A DNA stretch of 64,000 nt from Pseudomonadales bacterium (GCA_029210125.1 JARGPR010000001.1:186001-250000); one strand, 5' to 3'. Shown: positions 51,409 through 61,442, counted from the first letter of the stretch. Notes: generated by a model not told the origin, from the letters alone. Translations and numbers: made by a program.

Positions 51409-53022
51409 ATGCCTGTTATTGAAACCAAGATCGACACCAATAGCCCAAGCTATGCTGAAAACGTCGAGTTTATGGAAGGACAGATTGAAGCCTTTCGTTC
51501 CATCGAACAAAAGATGATTGATACGGCTAATAAAGCCATACCAAAGTTTCGTGAGCGGGGTCAGTTGATGCCCCGTGAACGGGTTAATCTTATGCTGGAC
51601 CCTGGTTCACCATTTCTGGAGATCGGCACACTGGCTGGATACCAAATGGACCCGGAGGACAAAGATGGTGGCGGTGGCGGTAACATCATCGGCATCGGTT
51701 ATGTGAGTGGTATACGTTGTATCGTGAATGCCAGTAACTCTGCTTATAAAGGCGGAACCGGTGGCCCCGCAACCGGCAAAAAAAGTTTCCGTATGCAGGA
51801 GATTGCTGCGGTCAACAAACTGCCAGTCGTCACTATGGGTGAAAGTGGAGGAGCACGTCTAACCCAGGCAGCTGAAGGATTTGTAGACGGTGGTAGAACT
51901 TTCTACAACCAGTCCGTAATGTCGGCAATGGGTATTCCGCAGATCACCGTAGTGCATGGTAATGCGACCGCGGGTGGTGCTTATCAGCCAGGCCTTTCTG
52001 ATTATATGGTGATGATTAAAGGTCAATCGAAAATGTTCTTGGCGGGCCCACCACTATTAAAAGCTGCGACCGGCGAAGTGGCTACCGATGAAGAGCTGGG
52101 TGGTGCAGAGATGCATACCCAAGTTTCCGGTTGTGCTGAATACCTTGCTGAAGATGACCGTGATGGTATTCGTTATGCGCGTGAAATCATGGCACAAATC
52201 CCATGGAATGAAACCGGGCCGGGCACACCGAATTATAACTATGATGAACCTGTCTATGATATGGAATCGATCCTCGGTGTGGTTCCGAAGGACGCCCGTC
52301 ACCCCTATGACGTTAAGGAAATTATTGCGCGTATCGCCGATGGGTCGCGTTTCCTTGAGTTCAAAAATGAGTGGGATGCCCATACGGTCTGTGGTCACCT
52401 GAGCATTCACGGCCACAAGGTCGGTTTGATCGGCAATAACGGCCCGATTACCCATTACGGCTCTGCTAAAGCGGCCCAGTTCATTCAGCTTTGTGATCAG
52501 TCCCAGACTCCGATTTTGTTCTTCCACAACACCACCGGCTTTAACGTTGGTACCGAATATGAGCAAAACGGCATCATCAAACATGGCTCAAAAATGCTGC
52601 AGGCGGTTGCGAACTGTCGTGTGCCCAAGCTTACCATTATCGTCGGAGCCTCCTATGGCGCCGGTAACTACGCCATGTGTGGTCGGGGCCTGGATCCAAG
52701 ATTTGTATTTGCTTGGCCGGTGGCACGAACCGCAGTGATGGGTGGTACCCAGGCTGGCATGGTGATGCGTATTATCAGCGAAGCGAAGGCGGCCCGGCTC
52801 GGTATAGAACCCGATGAAGCCAAGATCGCAATGATCGAAAAAGCCACTAAGGATGCGCTTGATGCGGGTTCCGAGACAGTTTTTGGATCAGCCCGATTGT
52901 GGGATGACGGCATTATTGATCCGCGTGAAACCCGTAAAGTTTTAGGTATGTGCCTGGATGTATGCTGGGATGCGGATCGCCGTGAACTACAACCAAATAC
53001 ATTTGGTGTAGGGCGTATGTAG
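51409..53022 (+). CDS. Acyl-CoA carboxylase beta subunit (geranyl-CoA/methylcrotonyl-CoA type)
   Basis: This 537-residue carboxyltransferase has RGQLMPRERVNLMLDPGSPF, VTMGESGGARLTQAAEGFVD, GNATAGGAYQPGLSDY and IIVGASYGAGNYAMCGRGLD. The oxyanion-forming Gly pairs (ESGGAR and GASYGAGNY) are intact. It transfers CO2 from biotin to a branched acyl-CoA, like AtuC or MccB. The alpha subunit gene follows after 107 bases. Neighbouring AtuA- and AtuE-like genes favour geranyl-CoA, but methylcrotonyl-CoA is not excluded. Confidence 0.9.
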   Translation: MPVIETKIDTNSPSYAENVEFMEGQIEAFRSIEQKMIDTANKAIPKFRERGQLMPRERVNLMLDPGSPFLEIGTLAGYQMDPEDKDGGGGGNIIGIGYVSGIRCIVNASNSAYKGGTGGPATGKKSFRMQEIAAVNKLPVVTMGESGGARLTQAAEGFVDGGRTFYNQSVMSAMGIPQITVVHGNATAGGAYQPGLSDYMVMIKGQSKMFLAGPPLLKAATGEVATDEELGGAEMHTQVSGCAEYLAEDDRDGIRYAREIMAQIPWNETGPGTPNYNYDEPVYDMESILGVVPKDARHPYDVKEIIARIADGSRFLEFKNEWDAHTVCGHLSIHGHKVGLIGNNGPITHYGSAKAAQFIQLCDQSQTPILFFHNTTGFNVGTEYEQNGIIKHGSKMLQAVANCRVPKLTIIVGASYGAGNYAMCGRGLDPRFVFAWPVARTAVMGGTQAGMVMRIISEAKAARLGIEPDEAKIAMIEKATKDALDAGSETVFGSARLWDDGIIDPRETRKVLGMCLDVCWDADRRELQPNTFGVGRM

Positions 53023-53129
53023 CCATATTCATTTGAGATAAAAAACTGCCTGGAGACCCATAAAAATGGCGCGGCAGAAGGGCGCAAATAAAAGCGCGAA
53101 ACGGAATTAACAGCATTCGGAGTTATCTG

Positions 53130-55115
53130 ATGTTCTCAAAAATACTTATCGCCAACCGTGGTGAAATTGCGGTTCGAGTTATTCAAACTGCCAAGAAATT
53201 AGGCTACCGAACCGTAGCGGTATACAGCGAAGCTGACGCCGGTGCGCGTCATGTACTTGAAGCCGATCAATCGGTTTGTATCGGTCCGGCACCGGTAGGG
53301 CAGTCCTATTTGGTAATCGATAAAATTATCGAAGCCTGCAAACTTTCAGGAGCCGATGCGGTGCATCCTGGCTACGGTTTTCTATCTGAAAATACCGATT
53401 TTGTAGCAGCCTGTGAAAAAGAAAATATTACTTTTATCGGACCGCCAGCAGCAGCGGTTGAGCTGATGGGCAGTAAACGGCTATCAAAAATTGCGATGCA
53501 GGAAGCGGGTGTACCCACTATTCCTGGCTATGAAGGCGCAGATCAGTCGGACGAAGTTTTGATTGCCGAAGCTAAAAAGATTGGCTTTCCTGTGATGGTA
53601 AAAGCGTCCGCCGGTGGCGGTGGGCGTGGTATGCGCCTGGTGTTTGAAGAATCTGAATTGGCAACACAAATTGTGTCAGCACGCACCGAAGCGGAAAACT
53701 CCTTCGGCAGCGGCGAACTGATTATAGAAAAAGCAGTGATTGAACCTCATCACGTTGAGATTCAGGTATTTGCCGATAAACATGGCAACTGTGTTCATTT
53801 AGGTGAACGGGATTGCTCCGTGCAACGCCGTCATCAAAAGGTGGTTGAAGAGAGCCCATCCCCGGTTGTGAACGAAGCACTTCGCGCAAAAATGGGCAGC
53901 ACCGCTGTGGATGCGGCTAAGTCCTGCAACTACGTCGGCGCTGGTACGGTAGAGTTTTTGGTCGATCACAACGGCGACTACTACTTCCTTGAAATGAACA
54001 CACGTTTGCAGGTTGAGCATCCGGTTACCGAAATGGTGACCGGCCTTGATCTGGTTGATTGGCAGATTCGAGTTGCGGCGGGTGAGACACTTCCGCTGGA
54101 GCAAGGTCAGGTCCAATTTAACGGTCACTCGATTGAGGTACGTATCTACGCTGAAGACCCTGCGCAGAATTTTATGCCTCAAACCGGGCCTGTTCTGTAC
54201 TGGAATACTCCGGAGCAGGAAGGTGTGCGTTTTGATCACGGTATTGTGCAGGGCAATGCTATCAGCCCGTTCTACGATCCAATGGTTGCCAAGGTAATCA
54301 GTTACGGCAGCAACCGTGATGATGCTCGTAGACGTTTGATTGCTGCAGTTGAAGATACAAGCTTGCTGGGTGTAAATACCAATAAATCATTCCTGGCGGC
54401 TATTTTGGGTCACCCTGTATTCGCGGCAGGCACTGCCAGTACCGCGTTTATCGAAAAACACTTTGCTGACGATCCATCCCTGTCAGCGGTTGCGCCGGGG
54501 TTATTTGAGCTGGGTTTAGCTGCAATTATTACTTATGTCGAATCGGGTAAAGCGGTATCCCATTCTGATCAATATATGGGATGGCGGACGGCGAACCGCC
54601 AACCATCGCATTACAGTTTTTCGGTGGCGGATGAGAATTACGCAGTTGTACTGACCACGGAAGATCAAAAGCCAAATGGTTTGGTGTATACCGTAACGGT
54701 TGGTGATGACATAGCAGTTTTCAGTGATGTGAGCATTTCTGACAACAGATGCCAATATCAGCTGAATCGGGTCAACAACTCGATTACATTTATCCGAACC
54801 GATGAAGCGGTTTATCTGGATGCGGCCCGTGGCAATATTCGGGTTGCAGATGTGACTTTAGCGCCACCGGCATCTGAGGATGCTGCCGGACAGGGTAAGG
54901 TGATTGCTCCGTTGGACGGAAGTGTGATGACAGTTAACGTCAAGGTAGGCGACAGGGTTGAGAAGGACGATGTAATGGTACTGCTTGATGCAATGAAGAT
55001 GGAGCATCAGCTTCGCTCCGACGTAAATGGTACGGTTACAGCGGTCTCAGTGAAAGGTGGAGATCAGGTTAAGATTCGTCAGCTGCTGGTTGAAGTGCAA
55101 CCAGACGAAGAATAG
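53130..55115 (+). CDS. Acyl-CoA carboxylase alpha subunit (biotin carboxylase + BCCP)
   Basis: This 661-residue protein has a biotin carboxylase domain at residues 1-450: ILIANRGEIAVRVIQTAKKL, the ATP-grasp glycine loop KASAGGGGRGMRLV, HHVEIQVFADKHGN, and EMNTRLQVEHPVTEMVTGLD. A linker domain follows, then a biotinyl domain at the C-terminus with the target lysine (about residue 623) in LLDAMKMEHQLRS. It carries and carboxylates biotin for the beta subunit just upstream. A strong terminator follows. Confidence 0.93.
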   Translation: MFSKILIANRGEIAVRVIQTAKKLGYRTVAVYSEADAGARHVLEADQSVCIGPAPVGQSYLVIDKIIEACKLSGADAVHPGYGFLSENTDFVAACEKENITFIGPPAAAVELMGSKRLSKIAMQEAGVPTIPGYEGADQSDEVLIAEAKKIGFPVMVKASAGGGGRGMRLVFEESELATQIVSARTEAENSFGSGELIIEKAVIEPHHVEIQVFADKHGNCVHLGERDCSVQRRHQKVVEESPSPVVNEALRAKMGSTAVDAAKSCNYVGAGTVEFLVDHNGDYYFLEMNTRLQVEHPVTEMVTGLDLVDWQIRVAAGETLPLEQGQVQFNGHSIEVRIYAEDPAQNFMPQTGPVLYWNTPEQEGVRFDHGIVQGNAISPFYDPMVAKVISYGSNRDDARRRLIAAVEDTSLLGVNTNKSFLAAILGHPVFAAGTASTAFIEKHFADDPSLSAVAPGLFELGLAAIITYVESGKAVSHSDQYMGWRTANRQPSHYSFSVADENYAVVLTTEDQKPNGLVYTVTVGDDIAVFSDVSISDNRCQYQLNRVNNSITFIRTDEAVYLDAARGNIRVADVTLAPPASEDAAGQGKVIAPLDGSVMTVNVKVGDRVEKDDVMVLLDAMKMEHQLRSDVNGTVTAVSVKGGDQVKIRQLLVEVQPDEE

Positions 55116-55133
55116 GTAGAACGATAACTAACA

Positions 55134-55190
55134 TCGCCAGCACTGAGCAACTACATAGCTTGATCAGAGCTGGCGACGATCCTGTTTTTT
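55134..55190 (+). terminator. Terminator after the acyl-CoA carboxylase operon
   Basis: TCGCCAGC-A-CTGA (55134-55146) pairs with TCAG-A-GCTGGCGA (55164-55176) and is followed by a run of six T residues (55185-55190). Confidence 0.8.
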
Positions 55191-55203
55191 AGCAACTAGC
55201 GAG

Positions 55204-57006
55204 TTACAGGTTCCTGTAGAGTGACTCGATACTAGCGCCTTTATCATCGGTCGCGGATGACTGCACCCCAGATGATTTTTTATTTTCCTCTAACACCATG
55301 TAGGTAAACTGGTTAAAAGCATAGCTGGAGCTGATACTTTGCTTTAAGCGGATCTGTGTGGTTTTTGTCTCAAGTATGATTTGTGCCTTGCTGCCTGCCT
55401 GGAATGGGCGGTGATACGTTATTATCGTTGACGGACGACCGGCTTTTTTCGAACCGGGAAGAAGTAAGGCGCGAATCGGCTCTGCTCCAACGTCAGTAAA
55501 ACTGATTGGCTGAATTGCGCAGCAACGTATCATGGATGATAAAAATTCAACGCCGATGTTGAATAATCCCGTTTGTTCCTGTCGAACCCAGCGAACGACA
55601 CCAAGCCCCCAGGGTTTAGTACTGTCGGCTTGTAATCCAATTAGATCACCGGCTTGGATTTTTTCGGTTATTTCAGGATCCCAGCGCAGGCAATATCCGC
55701 CGGCGCTGGCATTGACGGTATCTAATTTAAATACTTTGGTTTTGTTTATGCTGGAGCGTAAAAGCTTATCTTGCTGTTCCTGTTGCTTCGGATCAAATAT
55801 GGTGTCCCAAACATCGGTCTTCTCGACAGTTAAATCACTGCTATAACTCGTACCCGGATCACGTGAGCGTTCCCCTTTATCGAGATAAACCACATTACTG
55901 TGCGTGGTTAAGCTGGCAAAATCCTTGTTTCCTGACGCGAAGTAATGGATTGCAGTTAATCCTGTGCACGCTTGAACGCTGATGTTGGTATCGGCGCGCT
56001 GCAGCTTCCTTTTACCTCGTTGTCCCCACGCATTTGATAGTTTATTCAGTAAATCCGGGCCAAATTGGCTTGGTACCGTAAAATTTGGGTCCACTGCAGT
56101 ATCTTCATTAGCATCTGAGCTATGCACGTAGACGTAGTGCCGCAAGGATTCGACGAGGTTGGTTGTATCCAGAATTCTATAATGATGAAGGTTTCGATTA
56201 TCGGGTATTTGGTGGTATTGCGGAGGCTGGTTTTCTCTGAGATCTATATTAAACGACTGTGCGAGATCTTCTGCGTAGGGGGTTAGATTGACTTTTTTGG
56301 CCCAGGTTGGCAGCACCTCTGCAAGTTGAGAAATTTCTTGTTGTCTGAGCTGTTCGGGCTTACTTGCTTCAGCGAGCAGGGAAACTTTGTACAGCTCGGC
56401 GAGTGTCAAAGATGAAAAGTGCTTGGAGCGAGGGGTTGGCTGAGAGTTCGACAGGTAGTTTAATTGTTCGGCATACAGGTATAGTGCGTTTATCTTTAAC
56501 CAGTACTGATCCGGCATGCTGGAGTATAGCAAGTGGCATCGGAGTTGGATCTGCAGCAGCTCGGCCATACATCGGTATATCGCGGTGGCTGTAAACTGAG
56601 GTGGCTTACGGGTTAGGCCGGTGCGGCTATCCTTGGTATCGGCAATGACGCGCTCGTATGCTGACGCAAGCTCAGATTGCAGAGCCTGGGTTAATTGAGC
56701 CGCATTCATGGCTTTTTGTGTTAGAACCAACGTTTGATTCAGATAATTTCTAGAGAGTACCTCACAAATGTTTCGAACCGGCTCTTTGAGTATTTCTAGT
56801 AGCTGGAAACGATTTTCGGGAGAGGTTTTCAGAGTGTGGACCTCTATGAGTGCAGTGTGCAACAGACTTGAGGTTTTCCTCAGGTTAGTCATCTGCAGTT
56901 CCTCTACCCAAGTGCGCAATGCTTTTGGTTTTGCAGCGCAAAAACTGAGATTAGGGTTGATCGCTCTCCGGCGCTCCATCCTGACATGTTGATTAATATT
57001 GGGCAT
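55204..57006 (-). CDS. Large PilZ-like/cyclic-di-GMP-associated protein of unknown function
   Basis: This 600-residue cytoplasmic protein has no signal peptide. The first 270 residues are helical (TSSLLHTALIEVHTLKTSPE, LTLAELYKVSLLAEASKPEQ). The C-terminal half has strands and the element VNASAGGYCLRWDPEITEKI, then QAGDLIGLQADSTKPWGLGV and RWVRQEQTGLFNIGVEFL, the (N/D)xSxGG-like and GVEFL marks of PilZ domains. The classical RxxxR c-di-GMP motif is not obvious in that part. Similar long proteins occur beside EF-P genes in Pseudomonas-type genomes. A c-di-GMP role is possible, not shown. Confidence 0.7.
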   Translation of the reverse strand: MPNINQHVRMERRRAINPNLSFCAAKPKALRTWVEELQMTNLRKTSSLLHTALIEVHTLKTSPENRFQLLEILKEPVRNICEVLSRNYLNQTLVLTQKAMNAAQLTQALQSELASAYERVIADTKDSRTGLTRKPPQFTATAIYRCMAELLQIQLRCHLLYSSMPDQYWLKINALYLYAEQLNYLSNSQPTPRSKHFSSLTLAELYKVSLLAEASKPEQLRQQEISQLAEVLPTWAKKVNLTPYAEDLAQSFNIDLRENQPPQYHQIPDNRNLHHYRILDTTNLVESLRHYVYVHSSDANEDTAVDPNFTVPSQFGPDLLNKLSNAWGQRGKRKLQRADTNISVQACTGLTAIHYFASGNKDFASLTTHSNVVYLDKGERSRDPGTSYSSDLTVEKTDVWDTIFDPKQQEQQDKLLRSSINKTKVFKLDTVNASAGGYCLRWDPEITEKIQAGDLIGLQADSTKPWGLGVVRWVRQEQTGLFNIGVEFLSSMIRCCAIQPISFTDVGAEPIRALLLPGSKKAGRPSTIITYHRPFQAGSKAQIILETKTTQIRLKQSISSSYAFNQFTYMVLEENKKSSGVQSSATDDKGASIESLYRNL

Positions 57007-57245
57007 TACGAATTATTCCGGTTTCCAGCGTATGATAGAAAATTATAGGACAAAACTGGAGGAATGCATGAGTGACCCGCATATCGGGAGTTCAGTAGGA
57101 ATGGAATTGGGTTAAAGCTATCGCAAAAGGTCCTCTGCCTACTCTGTAGTCATTATGTTTTATTCGGGAAAGTTGCGTTGCTAGGCCATCAAGGCTGCTA
57201 AAATTGTTATGGTAAACAGCCTTATTTAGGCGTGAGATATTGCCG

Positions 57246-58268
57246 CTAAGTAACAACGGGTAGAGGTGTTTTTGACGCAGCACCGGGTCGCTCCCTGACC
57301 AATCGGGGTACCAGGTAACCAGGCAGTACCTTGATTACCGCTGCCATTAAATTACCGGCTTTTTTTTCTGAAGCGTCGAAATGTGCTGCACCTTGTACGG
57401 GATCCAGCAGATGGAGGTAGTAGGGTAGAATGCCACATTCAAAAAGGCGCTGGCTGAGTTGCGCTAATACCGCTGCATCGTCATTCACGCCTTTAAGCAA
57501 AACCGATTGGTTTAAGAGAGTGACCCCAGCGCTCGTTAGCTGTTCCATTGTCGCTTTTACGTTTTCGTCGAGCTCGTTCGCATGATTGCAATGAACTACC
57601 ATAACAATCTTAAGCCTGCTGGGTAGCAGCTCGAGTAGCCCTTCATCAACGCGGTCTGGAATAACGATAGGTAAACGAGTATGAATGCGTAGCGTATGGA
57701 TCTGCGGTAGTTCAGTTATCGCCTGGATCAGCCAACTAAGATAGGAATTGGATAGGGTTAAGGGGTCACCGCCACTCAGAATGACTTCTTGAACGTCGCT
57801 ATTTGACGCCATGTAATCCAGTGCTTGTTGATGCTGATTCCGTTGGAGTCGATTTTCCTGATAGGGGAAATGGCGTCGAAAGCAGTAACGGCAATGGATG
57901 GCGCAGGCAGCTGAAGCCACCAATAAAACACGGCCATGGTATTTGTGAATCAACCCTTGAACCGGTGAGGCGTTTGCCTCTTCAAGAGGATCATCGCTGT
58001 AGCCCGGTGTTGAAATCAATTCCGCGGCCTGTGGAAGCACCTGAAGTAGCAAGGGATCTCTGGGGTCGCCCTTAACAATCCGTGACAGATATGGATCCGG
58101 GGCGATGATCGGGAACTGTTTTTCAAGCTTCATGACACCATCGAAACTATCTTCTGCTAGGTCTAGGAAGGTGCAAAGCTCGGCGAAACTGCGGCGCGCT
58201 CCAGACAGTTGTTGTTGCCACGAATGTTCTGTTCGATCGACAATATTGAGGGTGTTTTGGTGTTTCAT
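57246..58268 (-). CDS. epmB: EF-P beta-lysylation protein EpmB (lysine 2,3-aminomutase-like radical SAM)
   Basis: This 340-residue radical SAM enzyme has the Cys-x3-Cys-x2-Cys cluster site in CAIHCRYCFRRHFPYQEN. Other signatures are YSDDPLEEANASPVQGLIHK, VILSGGDPLTLSN and LKGVNDDAAVLAQLSQRLF. It turns alpha-lysine into (R)-beta-lysine, which EpmA attaches to EF-P. It is shorter than clostridial lysine 2,3-aminomutase and lacks the extra C-terminal part, as expected for EpmB. It diverges from efp (194-base gap). Confidence 0.95.
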   Translation of the reverse strand: MKHQNTLNIVDRTEHSWQQQLSGARRSFAELCTFLDLAEDSFDGVMKLEKQFPIIAPDPYLSRIVKGDPRDPLLLQVLPQAAELISTPGYSDDPLEEANASPVQGLIHKYHGRVLLVASAACAIHCRYCFRRHFPYQENRLQRNQHQQALDYMASNSDVQEVILSGGDPLTLSNSYLSWLIQAITELPQIHTLRIHTRLPIVIPDRVDEGLLELLPSRLKIVMVVHCNHANELDENVKATMEQLTSAGVTLLNQSVLLKGVNDDAAVLAQLSQRLFECGILPYYLHLLDPVQGAAHFDASEKKAGNLMAAVIKVLPGYLVPRLVRERPGAASKTPLPVVT

Positions 58269-58462
58269 GAAAGCTCGCTAGCGAAGGAGAGGTGGTTTAG
58301 CTGATTAACTTGTTTTTAATTGGTCCGGTGTTGGGTGGAAGATATACAAGCATATGCGTGTAGGATGTTATAATCGTCTGGATCACGTACCTCGGAAGGT
58401 TATCTAGCAGCCAGCTGGGAACACAGGCGCGTATTCTAACCGAATTGCAGAAAGGAATATCG

Positions 58463-59035
58463 ATGGCGAACTATTCAACCAATGAATTTAAAAATGGCCT
58501 GAAAGTAATGCTGGAAGGAGACCCATGTTCTATTGTTGTTAATGAACTGGTCAAACCCGGCAAAGGGCAAGCGTTCAACCGGGTTAAGCTTCGTAACCTT
58601 AGAACAGGAAGAGTGTGGGAGCGTACGTTTAAATCCGGTGAAAGCATAGAAGCTGCGGATGTACATGAGCAGGATATGCAATACCTCTATACCGATGGAG
58701 AGCATTGGCACTTTATGGATCCTGAAAGCTATGAGCAGTATGCCGCAGACAAGACGGTTGTAGATGATGCAGCCCAGTGGCTTAAAGATCAGGATACCTG
58801 CGTGGTGACCTTTTGGAACGGTGCGCCTCTTTCGGTAGCTGTAGCCAATTTCGTTGATTTAGAGATTACCCAGACCGACCCGGGGTTGAAAGGTGATACC
58901 GCATCCGGCGGCAGTAAACCAGCAACACTTAGCACTGGAGCTGTAGTTAAAGTACCACTTTTTCTTTGTGAGGGAGAGGTGATTCGAATTGATACCCGTA
59001 CCGGAGAGTATCAGGGCCGATCGAAAGGCGAGTAG
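58463..59035 (+). CDS. efp: Translation elongation factor P
   Basis: This 190-residue protein starts at ATG 58463 after AAAGGA. Domain I carries the modified lysine: [17 protein letters not shown], with Lys34 as the target of beta-lysylation, the same position as in E. coli. The second and third OB domains follow ([20 protein letters not shown], and the C-terminal [20 protein letters not shown]). It helps ribosomes past polyproline stretches. EpmA is 12 bases downstream and EpmB is divergent upstream. Confidence 0.97.
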   Translation: MANYSTNEFKNGLKVMLEGDPCSIVVNELVKPGKGQAFNRVKLRNLRTGRVWERTFKSGESIEAADVHEQDMQYLYTDGEHWHFMDPESYEQYAADKTVVDDAAQWLKDQDTCVVTFWNGAPLSVAVANFVDLEITQTDPGLKGDTASGGSKPATLSTGAVVKVPLFLCEGEVIRIDTRTGEYQGRSKGE

Positions 59036-59047
59036 CCCGAACCGAAC

Positions 59048-60064
59048 GTGAGTAGCTCAACATGGCGAGCCAGCGCCAGTATTGATAGTCTGAAAAAATA
59101 TGCTCAAATATTGCAGGATATTAGGGCATATTTTCAGCGACAAGATGTACTGGAAGTATGTGTACCTTGTATAGCATCACGCACCTCGCCAGCCACTCAT
59201 CTTGATAGTATCAAAGTTGAGAACCCCTTGTTTGATCACCCGGCAGATAGCCTGGAAGGCGGCCCTGAACTAACTTTTTTTCTCCAGACATCACCAGAAT
59301 TTTTTATGAAACGACTGCTCTGCGGTGGAAGTGGCCCGATCTATCGAATGGGCTCATCTTTTCGCCGAGGTGAGCTAAGCCGACGTCATAACCCTGAATT
59401 TACGATGCTGGAATGGTATCGACCTGATTGGCATTATCATCAGCTGATGGATGACGTTGAGCGGTTGGTGATCTCGATATTTGGCGACTTGAATATTGAA
59501 CGGATAAGTTACCAGGCGTTATTTTTTGAGTATACGGAATTAGACCCCCATAGCGCGAAGGTCAGCCTATTAGCGCAATTTGCCCAGCAAAAGCTTGGTT
59601 ATCAATCTCCCGAGCCGACAGGTATGCCGGGATCAGAACAGGCTAAAAATGAACTACTGGAGCTAATTTTTTCTGGTTACATCATACCTAAAACTTGTCA
59701 GCGCTCATTGTTTGTATTTGAATTCCCAGCCGGGCAGGCTGAGCTTTCAGAAACCGCTGTCGACAAATTTGGCAATATCGTTGCCCATCGTTTTGAACTG
59801 TACTTAAAAGGCATTGAGCTCGCCAATGGATACCAGGAATTGACCGATGTGGGTGAGCTGCAGCGGCGATTCAATCTATGGAATGAACAACGCAAGCAAT
59901 TGGGTAAAAAGGTCATCGAGCCAGATTCACAATTAATGGCTGCTCAGCAACAGGGACTACCTAGTTGCTCCGGTGTTGCTATGGGGGTTGATCGCCTTGT
60001 TATGTGCCTGTTGGGCAGTGCTCACATCAGTGATGTTTTGGCGTTTCCAATAGATCGTGCTTGA
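59048..60064 (+). CDS. epmA: EF-P-(R)-beta-lysine ligase EpmA
   Basis: This 338-residue protein is a stand-alone class II lysyl-tRNA-synthetase-like catalytic domain without the anticodon-binding part. It starts at GTG 59048. Class II motifs are CVPCIASRTSPATHLDSI, IYRMGSSFRRGELSRRHNPE (motif 2) and CSGVAMGVDRLVMCLLG (motif 3). It activates beta-lysine with ATP and attaches it to Lys34 of EF-P. Coupling to efp (12 bases) gives an operon with both. Confidence 0.95.
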   Translation: MSSSTWRASASIDSLKKYAQILQDIRAYFQRQDVLEVCVPCIASRTSPATHLDSIKVENPLFDHPADSLEGGPELTFFLQTSPEFFMKRLLCGGSGPIYRMGSSFRRGELSRRHNPEFTMLEWYRPDWHYHQLMDDVERLVISIFGDLNIERISYQALFFEYTELDPHSAKVSLLAQFAQQKLGYQSPEPTGMPGSEQAKNELLELIFSGYIIPKTCQRSLFVFEFPAGQAELSETAVDKFGNIVAHRFELYLKGIELANGYQELTDVGELQRRFNLWNEQRKQLGKKVIEPDSQLMAAQQQGLPSCSGVAMGVDRLVMCLLGSAHISDVLAFPIDRA

Positions 60065-60111
60065 GGTATGTGAAGCTATTATTAAGTAAGTGTAGGGCAG
60101 CTGTTGAGCAA

Positions 60112-60570
60112 TTAGGGTATTTGAAAATCGACAAAGATCTCGACACCATCAATCGAGTCGACCGGGTCTTCCTTTTTTTCATCCGTGATGAGTCGACCGC
60201 TTAAGCGAGGTTTGGTGATTCCGGGTTTGTTGGAGAATAGATCGGGAAGAAGGTCGGGAACAATAATTTCCTCTAGTGAAGCCTTCGTAAGCAGGAGTGT
60301 CTCATTAGATGAATCCGTTAAGCTAAGATCCAGCGGTTTCGATGGCTCTTGCCTTTTTAGACCTGGTGTTTCTGGGTCGAGTGCTTTAGCCGTGATGGAT
60401 GCCGGTGGCTCCAGCGGTGGTTGCTTCAGTACAGGCGATTCTGTTTTTTTGGGCTTTTCTGAGTGTTTGACCGGGTTCTTTTCTGTGTCAGAACAGCTAG
60501 TTATTCCTACGATAGTTGTACAAAATATTACGGAGTAAAATAAAATGGTTTGGATATTAACTTTATGCAT
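60112..60570 (-). CDS. Hypothetical lipoprotein, proline/lysine-rich
   Basis: This 152-residue protein has a lipoprotein signal ending IVGITSCSDTEK (lipobox Cys near residue 26). The mature part is low-complexity and charged (KHSEKPKKTESPVLKQPPLE, PPASITAKALDPETPGLK), then a short ordered tail GVEIFVDFQIP. Such Pro/Lys-rich lipoproteins near efp-epmA are seen but have no assigned role. No ordered domain is recognised. Confidence 0.65.
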   Translation of the reverse strand: MHKVNIQTILFYSVIFCTTIVGITSCSDTEKNPVKHSEKPKKTESPVLKQPPLEPPASITAKALDPETPGLKRQEPSKPLDLSLTDSSNETLLLTKASLEEIIVPDLLPDLFSNKPGITKPRLSGRLITDEKKEDPVDSIDGVEIFVDFQIP

Positions 60571-60668
60571 CGGTTTTCTGAATCGGTGTGTAATTTTTTT
60601 GACTAATTTAATAAATTTTCGGAATCAGGTTTTGGACAAACCCTCCCTTTCTTCGATATGAGATAATT

Positions 60669-61442
60669 ATGCTTATAGTGCTATCACCAGCAAAAACCCT
60701 CGACTTTGAATCGCCAATAGAGATTACTGATCATAGCCTCCCTCAGTATGTGGGGGAGGCTGCGGAGCTTATCTATGGGTTGGTGAAACTTGATGCAGAT
60801 CAGATCGCAAATTTAATGAGTATCAGCGATAAACTTGCGGCGTTAAATGTAGATCGATTTCAGCGATGGGATCGGAAATCCCCCCTTGATAATAGTCGGC
60901 AGGCGATACTCGCATTTAAGGGTGATGTGTACTCGGGCCTTGAAGCTCAGACGTTGTCCAAATCTGACTTGAAGTATGCGCAGGATCATCTGCGTATATT
61001 GTCTGGTTTGTATGGAATATTACGCCCCCTTGATTTCATGCAGCCATATCGACTTGAAATGGGTCGTAAATTTGCCAACCAACGAGGCAAAAATTTGTAT
61101 GAGTTTTGGGGGAATATGCTGACTGAGAACTTAAATGAGATTCTTCAATCGGAAAAGGTGCTTATCAATCTAGCTTCAAATGAATATTTTAAGGCGGTAA
61201 AAGCTCAAAATATTGACGGCGAGCTGATAACACCTGTATTTAAAGATTACAAAAGTGGTCAATACAAGGTAATTAGCTTTTTTGCTAAAAAAGCCCGAGG
61301 AGCGATGGCTCGGTACATTATACAAAACCGGATAATGGAGCCAGAGAGTTTAAAGAAATTCGATTGGCAGGGGTACCGGTACGATGATCACCTTTCCACC
61401 CAGCGAGAGCTTGTTTTTTGTCGGAATCAAGAACAGGCTTAA
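60669..61442 (+). CDS. yaaA: Peroxide stress protein YaaA
   Basis: This 257-residue protein starts MLIVLSPAKTLDFESP. Further family marks are LKYAQDHLRILSGLYGILRP, DFMQPYRLEMGRKFAN, VLINLASNEYFKAV and FFAKKARGAMARYIIQN. It matches YaaA/DUF328, which in E. coli binds DNA and lowers free iron under H2O2 stress. Length is as expected. The region before it (60571-60668) holds its promoter, but no OxyR site can be defined by eye. Confidence 0.95.
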   Translation: MLIVLSPAKTLDFESPIEITDHSLPQYVGEAAELIYGLVKLDADQIANLMSISDKLAALNVDRFQRWDRKSPLDNSRQAILAFKGDVYSGLEAQTLSKSDLKYAQDHLRILSGLYGILRPLDFMQPYRLEMGRKFANQRGKNLYEFWGNMLTENLNEILQSEKVLINLASNEYFKAVKAQNIDGELITPVFKDYKSGQYKVISFFAKKARGAMARYIIQNRIMEPESLKKFDWQGYRYDDHLSTQRELVFCRNQEQA

